Below, in pieces: positions 50,801-60,714 of a stretch of DNA of 64,000 bases. Origin of the DNA: Pollutimonas sp963712655 (GTDB taxonomy: Bacteria; Pseudomonadota; Gammaproteobacteria; Burkholderiales; Burkholderiaceae_B). The DNA lies in the NCBI GenBank assembly GCA_963712655.1, contig CAVQIT010000006.1:372001-436000 (forward strand). The letters run 5' to 3'. Below the pieces are notes generated by a model that was not told the DNA's origin, searched no databases, and saw nothing but the letters and a program-made list of their open reading frames with translations. Both the position numbers and the translations under genes were made by a program. How positions within the stretch are numbered: the first letter of the stretch is position 1; each line of letters starts with the position of its first letter.

Positions 50801-53800
50801 GCTGCCCTGGCGCCACAGCCAGTTGCCTACCGCCGCGCTCGGCGGCTGCGCTCGATCGCCGTTTCCTGTCGTCTTGCTGCCCAGGGAATCGCCGGTGATA
50901 TCGCCCCCCGCGGCGACCAGCATATTGCCGCCAAGCTCCGGATACCAGGCATGATACAGGCTCTGGCCCGAGCCGTTCACCAGGGGTTCGTAAACCGCGC
51001 CGGAGCCGCCGAGCACGCCCCCGGCAATACTGCCGCGAGCTTGCTCGTAGGGATCGGCCGCGCCATCCGCGGCCAGCGAGGCCGACTGGGTTCCCGCCGT
51101 GTACACGCCATAAGGAGAAGCCATGGCGACGTCGCCGGCGGCAAGCACGTCCAGATCGCCCGTGCCGGTTCGAACGACACTGAAATTCTGGTTGTACAAG
51201 GTCGTCGCCACACCCACCACGCATTCGTAGGGAAGCAAATCGCAAAAAATCACCAGATCGGGGGTAACCACCGTGCCCGGCTCCATGGCAAAGTCGTTTT
51301 CAGGAGACCAGACCAAGCCCTCCTCCGATATGATCCCGTAATGGCTATCCGCGAGGGTCAGGCTGCCCCCGGCTGTGCGCGGTTTGACCGTGCGCGTATC
51401 GGCCGCAGCGGTATCGGCCCCGGCCACCAGCCGCATGGACCACGACGATGAACCCGTGGACAGCATGGAAGCGATGGCCCAGTTTTTCCCCTGGATGCCA
51501 TCGACGGTTGGCCGCAAGTCTATCGATTTGGCTCCCGCCTCCAGCACCACCACGGTCCGGGCGGGAATAAGGCCGCCAACCGGAATGGACAGCAATCCGT
51601 CCTGCACCACCAGGTCCATGTCGAAACCGGCACTTGCCAGATGCGGAAGCGGCACGCCCTTGGGCCAGACCAGGGCGCGCAGCGGCGTATCGCCGGTCAG
51701 CACCGTGCCGGCGCCCAGTTGTGTGCCCGCGGGTAGCGTGACCGGGCCGCGCAACACGGTGCCCGCCGGATAGATGACGCCACCGGCCTCGTCGCGTATG
51801 TCGGCAGCCAGGACGGCGCCCGCGCCCAGCGTCAGCGGCGCATCCAGCGTCGCCGCCACCGGCAGGCGGGTGCCGCCGGTCATCGTCATGCCCTTGATGG
51901 GCAAGGCAAAGTTCAAGCTCTTGCCCGCCGGGAATTGCGTTCCGTCGGCCAGCTTCACACCGGCCAGCGGAACGATCAGGTCGCCGCCGAAAGGTTGCTT
52001 GCCCGACTGCAATATCCAGCCATTCGCTTCGTCGTTGTTGGCCGACGGCGGCGCGAAGCCGTCGTTGATACTGCCGTAAATATCCAGGTTGCCGCCGGCG
52101 CGAATGGCCAGCGCGCCCGGCTCGCCCGAACCGTAGATCGACGTCAGTTGGCTATGCGGATTCACGCTCGCGTAGCGGTAGCCCGACAGGTCGATGTCGC
52201 CGCGCACCACCAAGTCGCCGCCAGGTGTCTTGCTGATGATCTCCACGCCGGGACGCAAGTGAAAGGCATCGGCATAGCCGCGCAGGCCTGCCAGACGATG
52301 TTGCATCAGGTCGTCGTTGGCCAGCGCATTCGTCATGAACGCCTGGCTGTCGCCGTTCTTGGCGATCAGGTAATCCTTGTCGATCACCTGGTACGGCCGG
52401 CCGCTGGCCGACAGATCGGTGCTATCGGGCGCATCGTTGTACTGCCAGACGCCGTTGACGGCGATGCTGCGGGCACCCTGGATGTTCACCGGCCCGCGCG
52501 CGTCGATGTCGATGTCATTGCCGCGCGGGCCGCTGCCCAATCGCCGGGCGTTCAGTTCCACCGTGCCGCGATTGACGCCATCGTTCTGGCCGGCGCCAGT
52601 CCCGGCCGCGGTACTGGTGCCCGCGCGCACGTCTATCCTGGCGCCGCCGGCCAAGGTCAGGCGGCCCGCGCTGCCGGCGTTCAATTCAACGATGGCGCGG
52701 TTGGGCGCATCGATGATCTTGCCGTAGCTGTCGACCCGCAGCACCGTTCCATGCGCATCGAGCACCGCGGTGCCCGTCAGCGTCAGGCCGTCGCGCGCCG
52801 CCAGGCGGATGCCGCCCACCTGTTCGCCGCTGGCGTCGATGGTGCCGACCACCGCAAGGCTGCCGCCATCCACCGAGACATTGACCTCGCGCGCCTTGAT
52901 CTCGTCGCCTATGGTCAGGTTGCCCTGCTTGAGCTGGAAGCTGCGCGCACCGAACACCTGCCCTTGATTCAAGCGCTGGTTCAAGCCCGCGAAATCCGCA
53001 ATCCGCTGGCCGCGGATATCGATTTCGCCAAAGCCGTAAGGCACATACGTGCCGCCCGCATCGTAGTAGCCGCTGGCGCCGGCGTTAATGCCGCCGCGCA
53101 GGTCGACCATGCCCGCCGTCTCGCCCAGGGCAACCACATTCACTATGCCCGCACGGTTGTTTTGCGCCGACAGGTCGATGCTGGAACCCGCAGCCTGCGT
53201 AATATTGCCGGCCTGGCTTTCCAGGATGACATCGCCGCCCCAGCTGTATTTGCTGACGTCGTTGAAATCGACCTTGCGCCCGGACATGTCGATGTGCGCA
53301 CTGTCACCCAGCAACAGCTCGTGCTGCGCGCTGAGCGTCAGCTTGCCGCTGGGCAGGACGATGGCGGTATCGACGGTGATGCTGTCGGCTTCCAGCGCCA
53401 ACTCGGCGCCCAGGGCATCCGCGCTCGCGGCCGGATCGGCGCCGGCCGGCGCCTTCACCATGATGGCGCCGCCCGCCTTGATGCGGTTGACCGACCCGGC
53501 CTCGCCAGTCATCAGCGGCGTCGTAATGTTCAGATTGCCGCCGCTATAGGTATAGCCGCTGCCTTCCACGTAAGCGCCTTGCGATCGGTAGACAGCCAGG
53601 CCGCCCTTGTGGTTGGCGGTAATGCGCTCGCTTGCATCCAGGTTTACCGTCTCGAAACCCAGCGCCAGGCGATCCAGGCTGTCGACCGAACTGGGCTGGG
53701 TGTTCGGGCCATAGCCGAACTCGATGCGTTCAGCCTGGATATCCAGTGTCCCGGCCCCCGTGCCGGCGCCATTGGCCGCCACCGCGCCGGCCGGTGTCGC

Positions 53801-56800
53801 GGCGCCGTTCCACACCAGCGATCCAGTGCGGATCGCCGCCACATCGCCGGCGCCGCCATAGCCGTACATGGCCGGCGTGGTCAGCACCAGCCGCTCCAGC
53901 GTCGACGCGCCGGTGGCCGGGTCGATGGTGCTCAGTTCGGTCGTGCCATAGAAGTTGACGGCATCGCGCGCGGTCAGCACCAGGCTCTCCAGCGCCGGGG
54001 CGCCTTTGCCGGCATCGCCCGCAAGCAGGCGGTTCAACAGGCCCTGGCTCAGGGTCAGGCCGGGCGGCAGCGCGCCGCGGCCGCCCGCGTCGGCCAGCGC
54101 CTGCGTGTCGCCCACGTTGATGCCGCCCACGGCCAGCGTCAGGTTGCGTGTGCCGTAGCGCACCGCCTCGTCCAGCGTGAAAGCCTTGTCGGTGGCGGCG
54201 GCAATCGTACCCTCGGAATACAGTTCGGTCACGCCGCCGCAAGGCGCCAAGGCGCATGTGCCGATATCGATGGTTCCCGAGCCTCGGCCAAACAGGCTGG
54301 CGTCGGGCGCCAGCATGTTCAGCCAGCCGTTCGAAACGGCCAGCAGGCCATTGCGCCCCGGCGCATAAATAAAGCCATCGGTCGAGTCGTAGGCAGCGGG
54401 GCCCTGGCCCAGCGTGTTGATGCCGGCCCCTTGTTCAACAACGATGCCGCCCACGTCGCTGCCGGTAATCAGGAAGACTTCCGGCGCGGCCAGTACCGCG
54501 CCCGTGCGCAGCGTCACGTTCTGCCCCGCGCTAAAGGATGGCAAGCGCATAAAGTTGCCACCCTGGCCATAGGCAATATAGGGCAAGCCGCCAATGGCAA
54601 TGCGGGACGCGCCGATGCCGTTCAAATCCGTGGCGCGCACAGAGGTGTATCCCGGCGTCCTGGCGGCCCCGTCAGCCAGGACCTCGGTCATAAAGGCAGC
54701 AACCACTACGCTTCCGCCAAAGCCGCCCTGGGCGGGATCGAAACGGCCGGTGCCCTTGAACTCCAGCGAAAACTCATCCGGTAACGACGCAAGCGGCCGC
54801 AACTGCCACGTCTTGGCATCGGCGGGCAGCATCGCGCGCGGAACACCCAGGCGGGCCGCGTCGGCCCGCGCGAAGTCGGCGTAACTGGTCTCGTTGTATT
54901 GCGAATAGCTGCGCAGCACGTCGGCCGGCGTCAATATTACCTGGCGGCCCAGGCTCTCGCCGATTTGCGTATGGACGATGCCCAGCGATGCCGTTGCCGA
55001 CCAGGAACCATTGCGCATGACTGCCGCGGGGCCAGCCACTTGCTGGCTGGCCGTCAAACCATTGATCTCCACCCGGAACGCGCCGGGCAGCAGTGCATAG
55101 GTCGACGGCAACAGCGTGTAGGTGCCGGCCGGCAGGCCGGGAACGCCCGCGGCGATCTTGATCTGCTGCCCCATCGCCGGATCCACCGCGCCGCCCTCCG
55201 GGGCCACCGGAGCATAGGCAGTCTGGCTGCCGGGCACGATGGCATAGACCGGATTGGTGGCCAGCCCCGGCAGCGTAAAGCGGCCGCCAGCCCTATCGAA
55301 TTGCGTCAGCGGCGCATAGCGCGCATCGACCGAACCGCCCCGCCCGGCAATGAAGCCGGCGCCGGTCAATTCCCCGCCACCCGACAGGTCAAAGATGGCG
55401 CCCGGCTCAACATACACGGACGATGCGACCGTGTTGATGCCGATGTCCAGATTGCCGCTGATATCGGTGCCGCCGGCACCCAGCAGCGTAATGGGTTTCC
55501 CGTCATAGTCGTACGCGATGCCATCGACAGTTCCGCCATACGGCATGGCCAGGCCCGCGGCGCTGACGGACGTGATGCTGCCCGGCAGGAAATTCACGGT
55601 TCTGGTGGTGCCATCCTGGACATTCGTGCCGAACTCGAACAAACCCAGCGGAGCGCGCAGCACGCCGCCCTGGTCGATCACTTCCGCGCCGAGCGTCAGG
55701 AAACCGAAAGCACTATAAGGCGTGGCGGGCTCGGTGTCGTCGCTACGCCCAATAGAAAGCACGCGGCCGGGCGCATAGCCCAGCGCGCCGCCGATATAGC
55801 CCGCCATCACTTGCGCCACGGCCCCCGTCGCCGGGTATAGCTGGGCGGCGACCAGATTCATATCGCCAGCCGTCGTCAAGCGGGTAATGCCCGGACCATT
55901 GCCGGTGCCGGTTCCCTGCAGGAAGCGGATGTCTCCCTGGCTGGCCAGCGTCACCCTGTCGAAGCCGCGCCTATCCACCGTCAGGACATCGCCGCTGCTG
56001 CGCGGCAGCGCGGCGGCAATGCCAAACGTCAGGTTGTCGGCGATATCGATCAGATTTGCCGACACGTCGAATCGCGCCTGGGTCGGCTGCTGCGAAACGC
56101 CCGAGACGACCCCTTCGAACGAGCCGCCCGCCGCTCCCAGGCGCACGTAAGGCGCCGCCAGATGGACACGCGCGTCTTCGGCGGCCTCTTCCGACAGCGC
56201 CAGGGCGCTGGTGGAAATCCGCAGGCTCTGGCCGAGATTCAAGGACACGTCGCCGTCGACGCTGAGCATATTGGCGGCGCGCAAGAATAAATTGTCGAAA
56301 CCGCCGGCCTGGATACTATCCACATCCAGGTAGCCGCTTCCATAGATGAACTTATCGTCGGCCTGCCCCGGTTGCAGGTCGACGGCCAGCGACTCCTTGC
56401 GGGCATGTTGGCCAAGCGTCAACTCGCGCGGGAGCAAGACCTGGTCATCGACCGGCACGCCCAGTTTGTACAGCGGGGCTTCAAGCGCCACCGACAGCGA
56501 ACCGCCCGCCGCGCCGGCGCCGCCGGCGGCCGCGCGCATCGTGCCGTCCAGGAACAGGCCGTTATACGAACTGAACGCGATGCCGCCGCCATTGCTGCCT
56601 ACCACGACCGTATCGCGGTCACTGGTGTCGAAGGAGGCCTGGGCGCCGGACGCATCCAGGACCGCGCCCGGCCGCAGCACCACGAAGGCATCCACTGCCG
56701 TTGCCTTGCCGGTGTCGGGATCGATCTGCCCGCCGATCACGATGCTGCCGCCATCGGACACGTCGCCATAGCGCCGGCCGCGCATATCCAGCGCCGTGAC

Positions 56801-59800
56801 CGCCCGGGCCGCGACATCGAGCATGGCGTGATCGCCTATCCAGATGGAGCGGTTGAGAGGGCTGGCATAGCCTTCATTGGCGTCTCCATTGCTGGGGGCA
56901 AGACGCAGCAAGGCGATGCGGCCGCCCCAGGCATTCAGGCGGCCATCGACCGTCAATTGTCCCGCGCTGTTCAAGGTAATCGACTGGCCCGGATCGACGC
57001 TGACTTGGGCATCGCGTCCGATCTCCAGCACCACCGTATTGTCCAGCGCCGCCGGGCCGGCGCTCAGCGCCAGGCTGGCGCCTGCGCGCTGTGTCAACTT
57101 TCCTTTGACAGGGTTCTCCTGGTAGAGATCGGGCGTCCAGACATCAAGCCCCGCCGCGGGATCGGCGCCGGTGAGCGCCTGATAGCCGGCAGCGGTGAAC
57201 CGATAGACCGGCATCGTCACATCGACGCGCGCGCCCTCGGCAACCGCCAAACCCCGGTAGCCCGCTACGTCGTAGCGCGCAAAACCCTTATCGAAAAAAT
57301 TCCCGGCCAGCACCAGCTGTCCGGGCTGCGCCGCGGGCGCGCCATTATCGATCAGCGCAGTGCCGCTTGCATCGATCATAGCGGTGCCGGCCGCATCGAT
57401 CAACACGCTGTCGGGTGCATCAATCAGCACGCTGTCGGTCGCCAGTTCCAGCGTCCCGCCGCCATTGGCGCCATATCCGCGCAGCTCCCCTTTCAGGGTC
57501 AACGCCGCCGGCGCCTCGGCATCGACCGACACCAGGCTGTTCGCAGCCAGCGCGACATCGCCGCCGCGGCCGCCGCGCTGGCCGCCATCGGCCAGGATCG
57601 CCGCGCCGGAAGACACGTCGATCACGCTGCCTTGCTTAAGCGTCACGCCGCCCGTGCCGCGAATCGATACATTGCCGCCGTTTATATATGGCAAGCTGCT
57701 GCCGTTCTGGGGATCGCGCAGCAGGTTGCTCCATACACCGCGCGCATCCAGCACCGCGCCACTTGCAAGCGTTACCGAACTGCCGTCCGGCGCAGGCAAG
57801 GCAATATCCTGCCAGCCGCTGCTCTGGCTATAAGTGCTGACCATATTGCCCAGCTTGATGCCGCCGCCGCGCACCGTCAAGTCAGCGTTGATATCCACAT
57901 GCGGGCCATGCAGCACGATCTCGCCGCCGTCGGCCATTTTCACTGCGCCGTCCACCGTTATCCGCCCGCTGGCGGCCACCGTCAGCGCGCCCAAGTCGAA
58001 GCTGTTCAACTGGTCGGCGTCCAGGTAAAGCCTGCCCTCGCGGTCGGCCGGCAGCACGTCGTCCAGCCCCAGCGCGTCGGCGATCTGTTCGCCGATATTG
58101 CCGATATCAACCTCGCCTATCCTGGCGCCCAGGTTGTAGACCACCGTGCCCGCGTCCGTGTCAAACACCGGCGAATACTGCCCGATGATCCATTGCGAGC
58201 GCCGCGCCGCCGCCGACTGCGTCTGCTTATAGCCATCCAGTCCGAACTGCGGCGCCTGAGTCTGCCGGTTGCCCTGGAACACGTCCCCGACGATCTCGCC
58301 TTCGAGCACCGCCGTGCCGCTCGATACAAGCAGCCGGCCCGCATCCCGGCCCACGGTATAACCCGGCTCGAAACGCCTGCGCGGCGCGATCAGCGGGTTG
58401 TAAAAGGTACGCGTGGCCGTGTCGCCCCAGCGCTCATGGGTGTCCTCATAGCCTTTGTAGAGCCCCTTGTAGAGCAGATCGCCAGGGGCGCGGGACACCT
58501 CGTACAAGCGGCCGTCCGAACCCCGCAGCCAGCTTTGGTTGATGTAGCCGTCCTGCACATCCAGCGTGCCACCCGACAGGTTGATGGCCGAGCCCGACTG
58601 AGTCACGACCTCGCCGCCCCCCAAGGTGACCGTGCCGCCCTGCGCCATCCACTCGCCGACACTATGGCCGCCGGTCGCCAGATACCCGCCCACCTCCAGC
58701 AAACCGCCAGCCGTGTACCAGCGATCCGGCGTGCCGTCCGGATTCGCCTGCGCGTCGTAGTCGCCTTTGACAAACACCAGGCTGCGCCGATCGACCCAGA
58801 TAGTGCTGTTGTTCAGGTTCTTGCTGTCGCGGTTGATCGGTGAATCACGCTGCTCGTTGCCCTGAACATTGATATCCAGGCTGTTGGATTCCATTGACAC
58901 CTTGACCCCGATAGCGCCGGCCACATCCAGGGTCGCACCGTCGGCCAGCAACGTGCGCCGGCCCGCGCTGACAGCGATCTGCCCGCCGGTGGCCAGGGTC
59001 ATCGAATCGCGCTGAAACGCTATCGTGCCGTCGCTGACGATCTCGATCAGGGACTGATCGGTTCGATAGGGGTTGGCCGCGCCGACCCCGCCCAGCGCGG
59101 CGTCGTGTTGCGCATCGAGCGCGGTCTCGGGGCCCACGTCCAGCACGATGGCCGTGGTGCTGGACGGCGCAAAGGTGATGGCGCCGGTCGTCCCCAGCGC
59201 GTCGCCCGCGCGGTTCGCCGTGTGCAGGTGGATCGTGCCCTGGTCGTTGACCGAGGTGGTGGAAATCAGGACACCGTTTTGCTGGACGGTGTTGCCCGTC
59301 AGGGTGATGTCGCCAGCAGGCGCGGCGATCAAGCCGCTATTGACCGCCAGGCCGCTGGTCTGCGCGTGTTCGCTAAGCGCCGTGACTTCATTGCCGCGTG
59401 TGGTCGAATCGGGATTGCCGTCGGTGCCTCGGCCCTTGCGAATGAAGAAGCTGTCGCCCGCGGCGAGCACCGTCTGGCCCTGGGGAGTCGTGATGGTCCC
59501 CGCGTTGTGAACCTCGCTGCCCAGCAGCAGCACATAGCCGCCGCCCTGCGTGACAGAGCTCGGCGTGCCGGTCTCGATCCGGGCGCCCGCCTCTACCCTT
59601 ACCTTTCCACCCGCCCCGGCAAAGCTCGGCGCATCGGCCCCGGCAATCTTCGCGCTATAAATGCCGTTGGTCAGGAATTGTTCGTCCAGAGCGTTGACGG
59701 ACTGCCCGTTCACCATCCGGGTTTCGTCCACCCGCGTGGCCGCCGCCACCAGATTGCGCGCATTGACCTGGCTGCCGCCCGCGAACACGATGCCGTTCTG

Positions 59801-60520
59801 GTTCACGATCATCACCGCGCCCTGGGCAGTGATCGCGCCCTGGATCTGGCTGGGCGCGGTGCCGGCGCCCACGACCTTGTTCAACACCGCCCAGTCGCTG
59901 GACTTGGATGCATCGCTATTGGGACTGCCGCCACTCTGGTCGAAGTTGAGGGTGGTGTTCTTGCCGACGTGGAAGGTATCCCAGTTAAGAATCGCCTTGT
60001 CCGCCGTCTGCTTGATGTTGACTTGGTGCTTGCCGTTGTTGTTGCCGGCTTCAGGCCGATTCGCGCCCGTCCACGCCAGCGGATTGCCCTGCTCGTCCTT
60101 GTCCCATAATCCGCCGGAGGTGTAACCGTCCGGAACCGGCTGCTCGACCGGCGCATTCGCACGGGCCGCCGCCTGTATTACCTGCTGCGCGGCAATCGCC
60201 GCCGCCGTGCGGCCCAGATTGGCCACGGAACGGTCCAACTGCTGGCGCGACTGCTGCTGTTGCCGAGCCGCCGAATTCACACCCGCCAGCATGCCATTGG
60301 GCAGTGTGCCGGTGTTGGCGATATGCCCTTGCACGGCACCCTTGGCCGCCATCCAGCCGCTGCCGAAGGGACGCGCCTGGGCCTGCGCATAGCCGGGCGC
60401 CGCAACCGCTCCCGCCACCAACGCCAGCGCAATGGCCCGCGCCATGGGCGCCAACCTGAACTCACTTTCCCTGGCCTGGTTCGTCTGGCCATCCCTGCCG
60501 CTGCGTCCGAGTGTGCTCAT
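47846..60520 (-). CDS. giant TpsA/FHA-type exoprotein, PdtA-like
   Basis: A 4224-residue exoprotein of two-partner secretion. ATG at 60520 has AGGA upstream; an extended signal peptide ends near APGYAQAQA. The TPS domain follows (about residues 105-285: LNWDTFHVGKNTTLNFDQ, QGAVMIVNQNGIVFAGGSQVNARNLVAAA), then thousands of residues of beta-helix repeats. The C-terminal part (last 700 residues) is the DUF3739 type of filamentous haemagglutinin. Two closely spaced cysteine pairs occur (TCALAPCGG and FCDLLPYEC). Size and domains resemble PdtA of P. aeruginosa (about 4180 residues). It is presumably a secreted adhesin or surface-linked virulence/biofilm factor. No TpsB exporter lies in the window. 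A shared ECF promoter motif is upstream. Confidence 0.9.
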   Translation of the reverse strand: MSTLGRSGRDGQTNQARESEFRLAPMARAIALALVAGAVAAPGYAQAQARPFGSGWMAAKGAVQGHIANTGTLPNGMLAGVNSAARQQQQSRQQLDRSVANLGRTAAAIAAQQVIQAAARANAPVEQPVPDGYTSGGLWDKDEQGNPLAWTGANRPEAGNNNGKHQVNIKQTADKAILNWDTFHVGKNTTLNFDQSGGSPNSDASKSSDWAVLNKVVGAGTAPSQIQGAITAQGAVMIVNQNGIVFAGGSQVNARNLVAAATRVDETRMVNGQSVNALDEQFLTNGIYSAKIAGADAPSFAGAGGKVRVEAGARIETGTPSSVTQGGGYVLLLGSEVHNAGTITTPQGQTVLAAGDSFFIRKGRGTDGNPDSTTRGNEVTALSEHAQTSGLAVNSGLIAAPAGDITLTGNTVQQNGVLISTTSVNDQGTIHLHTANRAGDALGTTGAITFAPSSTTAIVLDVGPETALDAQHDAALGGVGAANPYRTDQSLIEIVSDGTIAFQRDSMTLATGGQIAVSAGRRTLLADGATLDVAGAIGVKVSMESNSLDINVQGNEQRDSPINRDSKNLNNSTIWVDRRSLVFVKGDYDAQANPDGTPDRWYTAGGLLEVGGYLATGGHSVGEWMAQGGTVTLGGGEVVTQSGSAINLSGGTLDVQDGYINQSWLRGSDGRLYEVSRAPGDLLYKGLYKGYEDTHERWGDTATRTFYNPLIAPRRRFEPGYTVGRDAGRLLVSSGTAVLEGEIVGDVFQGNRQTQAPQFGLDGYKQTQSAAARRSQWIIGQYSPVFDTDAGTVVYNLGARIGEVDIGNIGEQIADALGLDDVLPADREGRLYLDADQLNSFDLGALTVAASGRITVDGAVKMADGGEIVLHGPHVDINADLTVRGGGIKLGNMVSTYSQSSGWQDIALPAPDGSSVTLASGAVLDARGVWSNLLRDPQNGSSLPYINGGNVSIRGTGGVTLKQGSVIDVSSGAAILADGGQRGGRGGDVALAANSLVSVDAEAPAALTLKGELRGYGANGGGTLELATDSVLIDAPDSVLIDAAGTAMIDASGTALIDNGAPAAQPGQLVLAGNFFDKGFARYDVAGYRGLAVAEGARVDVTMPVYRFTAAGYQALTGADPAAGLDVWTPDLYQENPVKGKLTQRAGASLALSAGPAALDNTVVLEIGRDAQVSVDPGQSITLNSAGQLTVDGRLNAWGGRIALLRLAPSNGDANEGYASPLNRSIWIGDHAMLDVAARAVTALDMRGRRYGDVSDGGSIVIGGQIDPDTGKATAVDAFVVLRPGAVLDASGAQASFDTSDRDTVVVGSNGGGIAFSSYNGLFLDGTMRAAAGGAGAAGGSLSVALEAPLYKLGVPVDDQVLLPRELTLGQHARKESLAVDLQPGQADDKFIYGSGYLDVDSIQAGGFDNLFLRAANMLSVDGDVSLNLGQSLRISTSALALSEEAAEDARVHLAAPYVRLGAAGGSFEGVVSGVSQQPTQARFDVSANLIDIADNLTFGIAAALPRSSGDVLTVDRRGFDRVTLASQGDIRFLQGTGTGNGPGITRLTTAGDMNLVAAQLYPATGAVAQVMAGYIGGALGYAPGRVLSIGRSDDTEPATPYSAFGFLTLGAEVIDQGGVLRAPLGLFEFGTNVQDGTTRTVNFLPGSITSVSAAGLAMPYGGTVDGIAYDYDGKPITLLGAGGTDISGNLDIGINTVASSVYVEPGAIFDLSGGGELTGAGFIAGRGGSVDARYAPLTQFDRAGGRFTLPGLATNPVYAIVPGSQTAYAPVAPEGGAVDPAMGQQIKIAAGVPGLPAGTYTLLPSTYALLPGAFRVEINGLTASQQVAGPAAVMRNGSWSATASLGIVHTQIGESLGRQVILTPADVLRSYSQYNETSYADFARADAARLGVPRAMLPADAKTWQLRPLASLPDEFSLEFKGTGRFDPAQGGFGGSVVVAAFMTEVLADGAARTPGYTSVRATDLNGIGASRIAIGGLPYIAYGQGGNFMRLPSFSAGQNVTLRTGAVLAAPEVFLITGSDVGGIVVEQGAGINTLGQGPAAYDSTDGFIYAPGRNGLLAVSNGWLNMLAPDASLFGRGSGTIDIGTCALAPCGGVTELYSEGTIAAATDKAFTLDEAVRYGTRNLTLAVGGINVGDTQALADAGGRGALPPGLTLSQGLLNRLLAGDAGKGAPALESLVLTARDAVNFYGTTELSTIDPATGASTLERLVLTTPAMYGYGGAGDVAAIRTGSLVWNGAATPAGAVAANGAGTGAGTLDIQAERIEFGYGPNTQPSSVDSLDRLALGFETVNLDASERITANHKGGLAVYRSQGAYVEGSGYTYSGGNLNITTPLMTGEAGSVNRIKAGGAIMVKAPAGADPAASADALGAELALEADSITVDTAIVLPSGKLTLSAQHELLLGDSAHIDMSGRKVDFNDVSKYSWGGDVILESQAGNITQAAGSSIDLSAQNNRAGIVNVVALGETAGMVDLRGGINAGASGYYDAGGTYVPYGFGEIDIRGQRIADFAGLNQRLNQGQVFGARSFQLKQGNLTIGDEIKAREVNVSVDGGSLAVVGTIDASGEQVGGIRLAARDGLTLTGTAVLDAHGTVLRVDSYGKIIDAPNRAIVELNAGSAGRLTLAGGARIDVRAGTSTAAGTGAGQNDGVNRGTVELNARRLGSGPRGNDIDIDARGPVNIQGARSIAVNGVWQYNDAPDSTDLSASGRPYQVIDKDYLIAKNGDSQAFMTNALANDDLMQHRLAGLRGYADAFHLRPGVEIISKTPGGDLVVRGDIDLSGYRYASVNPHSQLTSIYGSGEPGALAIRAGGNLDIYGSINDGFAPPSANNDEANGWILQSGKQPFGGDLIVPLAGVKLADGTQFPAGKSLNFALPIKGMTMTGGTRLPVAATLDAPLTLGAGAVLAADIRDEAGGVIYPAGTVLRGPVTLPAGTQLGAGTVLTGDTPLRALVWPKGVPLPHLASAGFDMDLVVQDGLLSIPVGGLIPARTVVVLEAGAKSIDLRPTVDGIQGKNWAIASMLSTGSSSWSMRLVAGADTAAADTRTVKPRTAGGSLTLADSHYGIISEEGLVWSPENDFAMEPGTVVTPDLVIFCDLLPYECVVGVATTLYNQNFSVVRTGTGDLDVLAAGDVAMASPYGVYTAGTQSASLAADGAADPYEQARGSIAGGVLGGSGAVYEPLVNGSGQSLYHAWYPELGGNMLVAAGGDITGDSLGSKTTGNGDRAQPPSAAVGNWLWRQGSGSGSGADDIPTAWWINFGTYALEPFANESTLVTVPYLSGFTGIGALGGGNVTVAAGGDAGTIAPRGDLAGADTPRSQGLIVAVGSTGRMAPDGELVLTGGGDLDVRIGGGMNTSLQARPINNSDVIQQTLDLNGALVNLRGSIRLSAGAVGIIEPVYGSTSLSQDPKESRAFDAFTATASKVSNGLVVIPGDATVDISTRGDLVLGGTADPGRVTVPNSTPFTVPGVVAPPGGGLSWFSLWSDRSAINLFSAGGNLTPSTQLGEVNANGGGAPWYGGRNTLPTDGRFVYPSILHAVAASGSLYYGPSALSGALAVLGYSLTLAPSFSGHSQLEFLAADSIYAGGYAVNQSGASPDSMPTPWNPAFVGATGLNMSDAPASNLGIDGIAPILGRYPLFAFGPDTASGMVAADAEPARFYAVDGDIVGLRTGERLSVGSGMRAGRTWFEAAGPVWMMAGRDIVNSGTALGAPVVGADEIGNGSNTSVSSTGNLIVHNKADDVSVVSAGRDILYSSFSIAGPGLLEISAGRHLLQEDRASIDSIGPVANVNATNRSGGAGIAVIVGAGAQGPGYADFAARYLDPSNQATPGLPLADQPGKVAKTYEAELLAWLQERFGYQGSAQEALAYFLALPAEQQRILDRQIYFAELYAGGREYNNANGPRFGSYLRGRNAIAALFPTQDAAGKPIAYDGDITIFGDAGIQTKFGGDIQLLTPGGQQVFGTEGEPPAGINGTPGVITQGSGNIQMYSLGSILLGQSRIMTTFGGNIQAWSAQGDINAGRGSKTTVVYTPPRRVYDQWGNVTLSPDVPSTGAGIATLAPIAEVPGGSVDLIAPEGTVDIGEAGVRSSDEVNIAALHVANAANIQAAGEVVGVPVLAAVNVGALTSASAASASAATAAQDTVQRGRAAARQAMPSIFSVQVLGFGSEPVGGKREVSAYAPSGLQPKSVAMRYDPANLVQLVGNGQSFDSKGLNRLTDAERRYLQQDR
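57347..57442. repeat. four 24-bp tandem repeats in tpsA
   Basis: Four direct 24-base units encode octapeptides ending in LID or MID (ATDSVLID, APDSVLID, AAGTAMID, ASGTALID). The unit is shorter than a normal beta-helix turn and stands out from the surrounding repeats. Confidence 0.8.
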
Positions 60521-60563
60521 GTGAAGTTTCCTGCCAATAGTTGAGTCAAATTCCTGATACGCT

Positions 60564-60596
60564 AGGACGAATGGAAACCTCGACAACCTCCAACTA
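60564..60596 (-). promoter_or_regulatory. ECF sigma promoter of tpsA
   Basis: On the minus strand: TAGTTGGAGGTT (60585-60596), 13 bases, then TTCGTCCT (60564-60571). The same two blocks with the same spacing precede the fecR-like gene. The layout matches the -35 and -10 elements of an ECF promoter (CGTCC-type -10). It predicts a transcript starting about 40 bases before the tpsA ATG. Confidence 0.75.
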
Positions 60597-60714
60597 TTTT
60601 TTCTTGGCCAATGTTCATGCCGCTTTTCAGCCGGTTCGCATTGCAAGCCACCGCGCATGGCAACAGACAACGCGCACAGCGCGTCATCCAGCGGTCATAT
60701 TCGGCGAGCTGAAT

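Noticed and set aside
51935..58843. Very long open frames (up to about 950 codons) on the plus strand opposite tpsA
   Set aside because: They are antisense shadows of the GC-rich, repetitive exoprotein gene, with low-complexity Ala/Arg/Gly composition, no ribosome sites and no recognisable domains.
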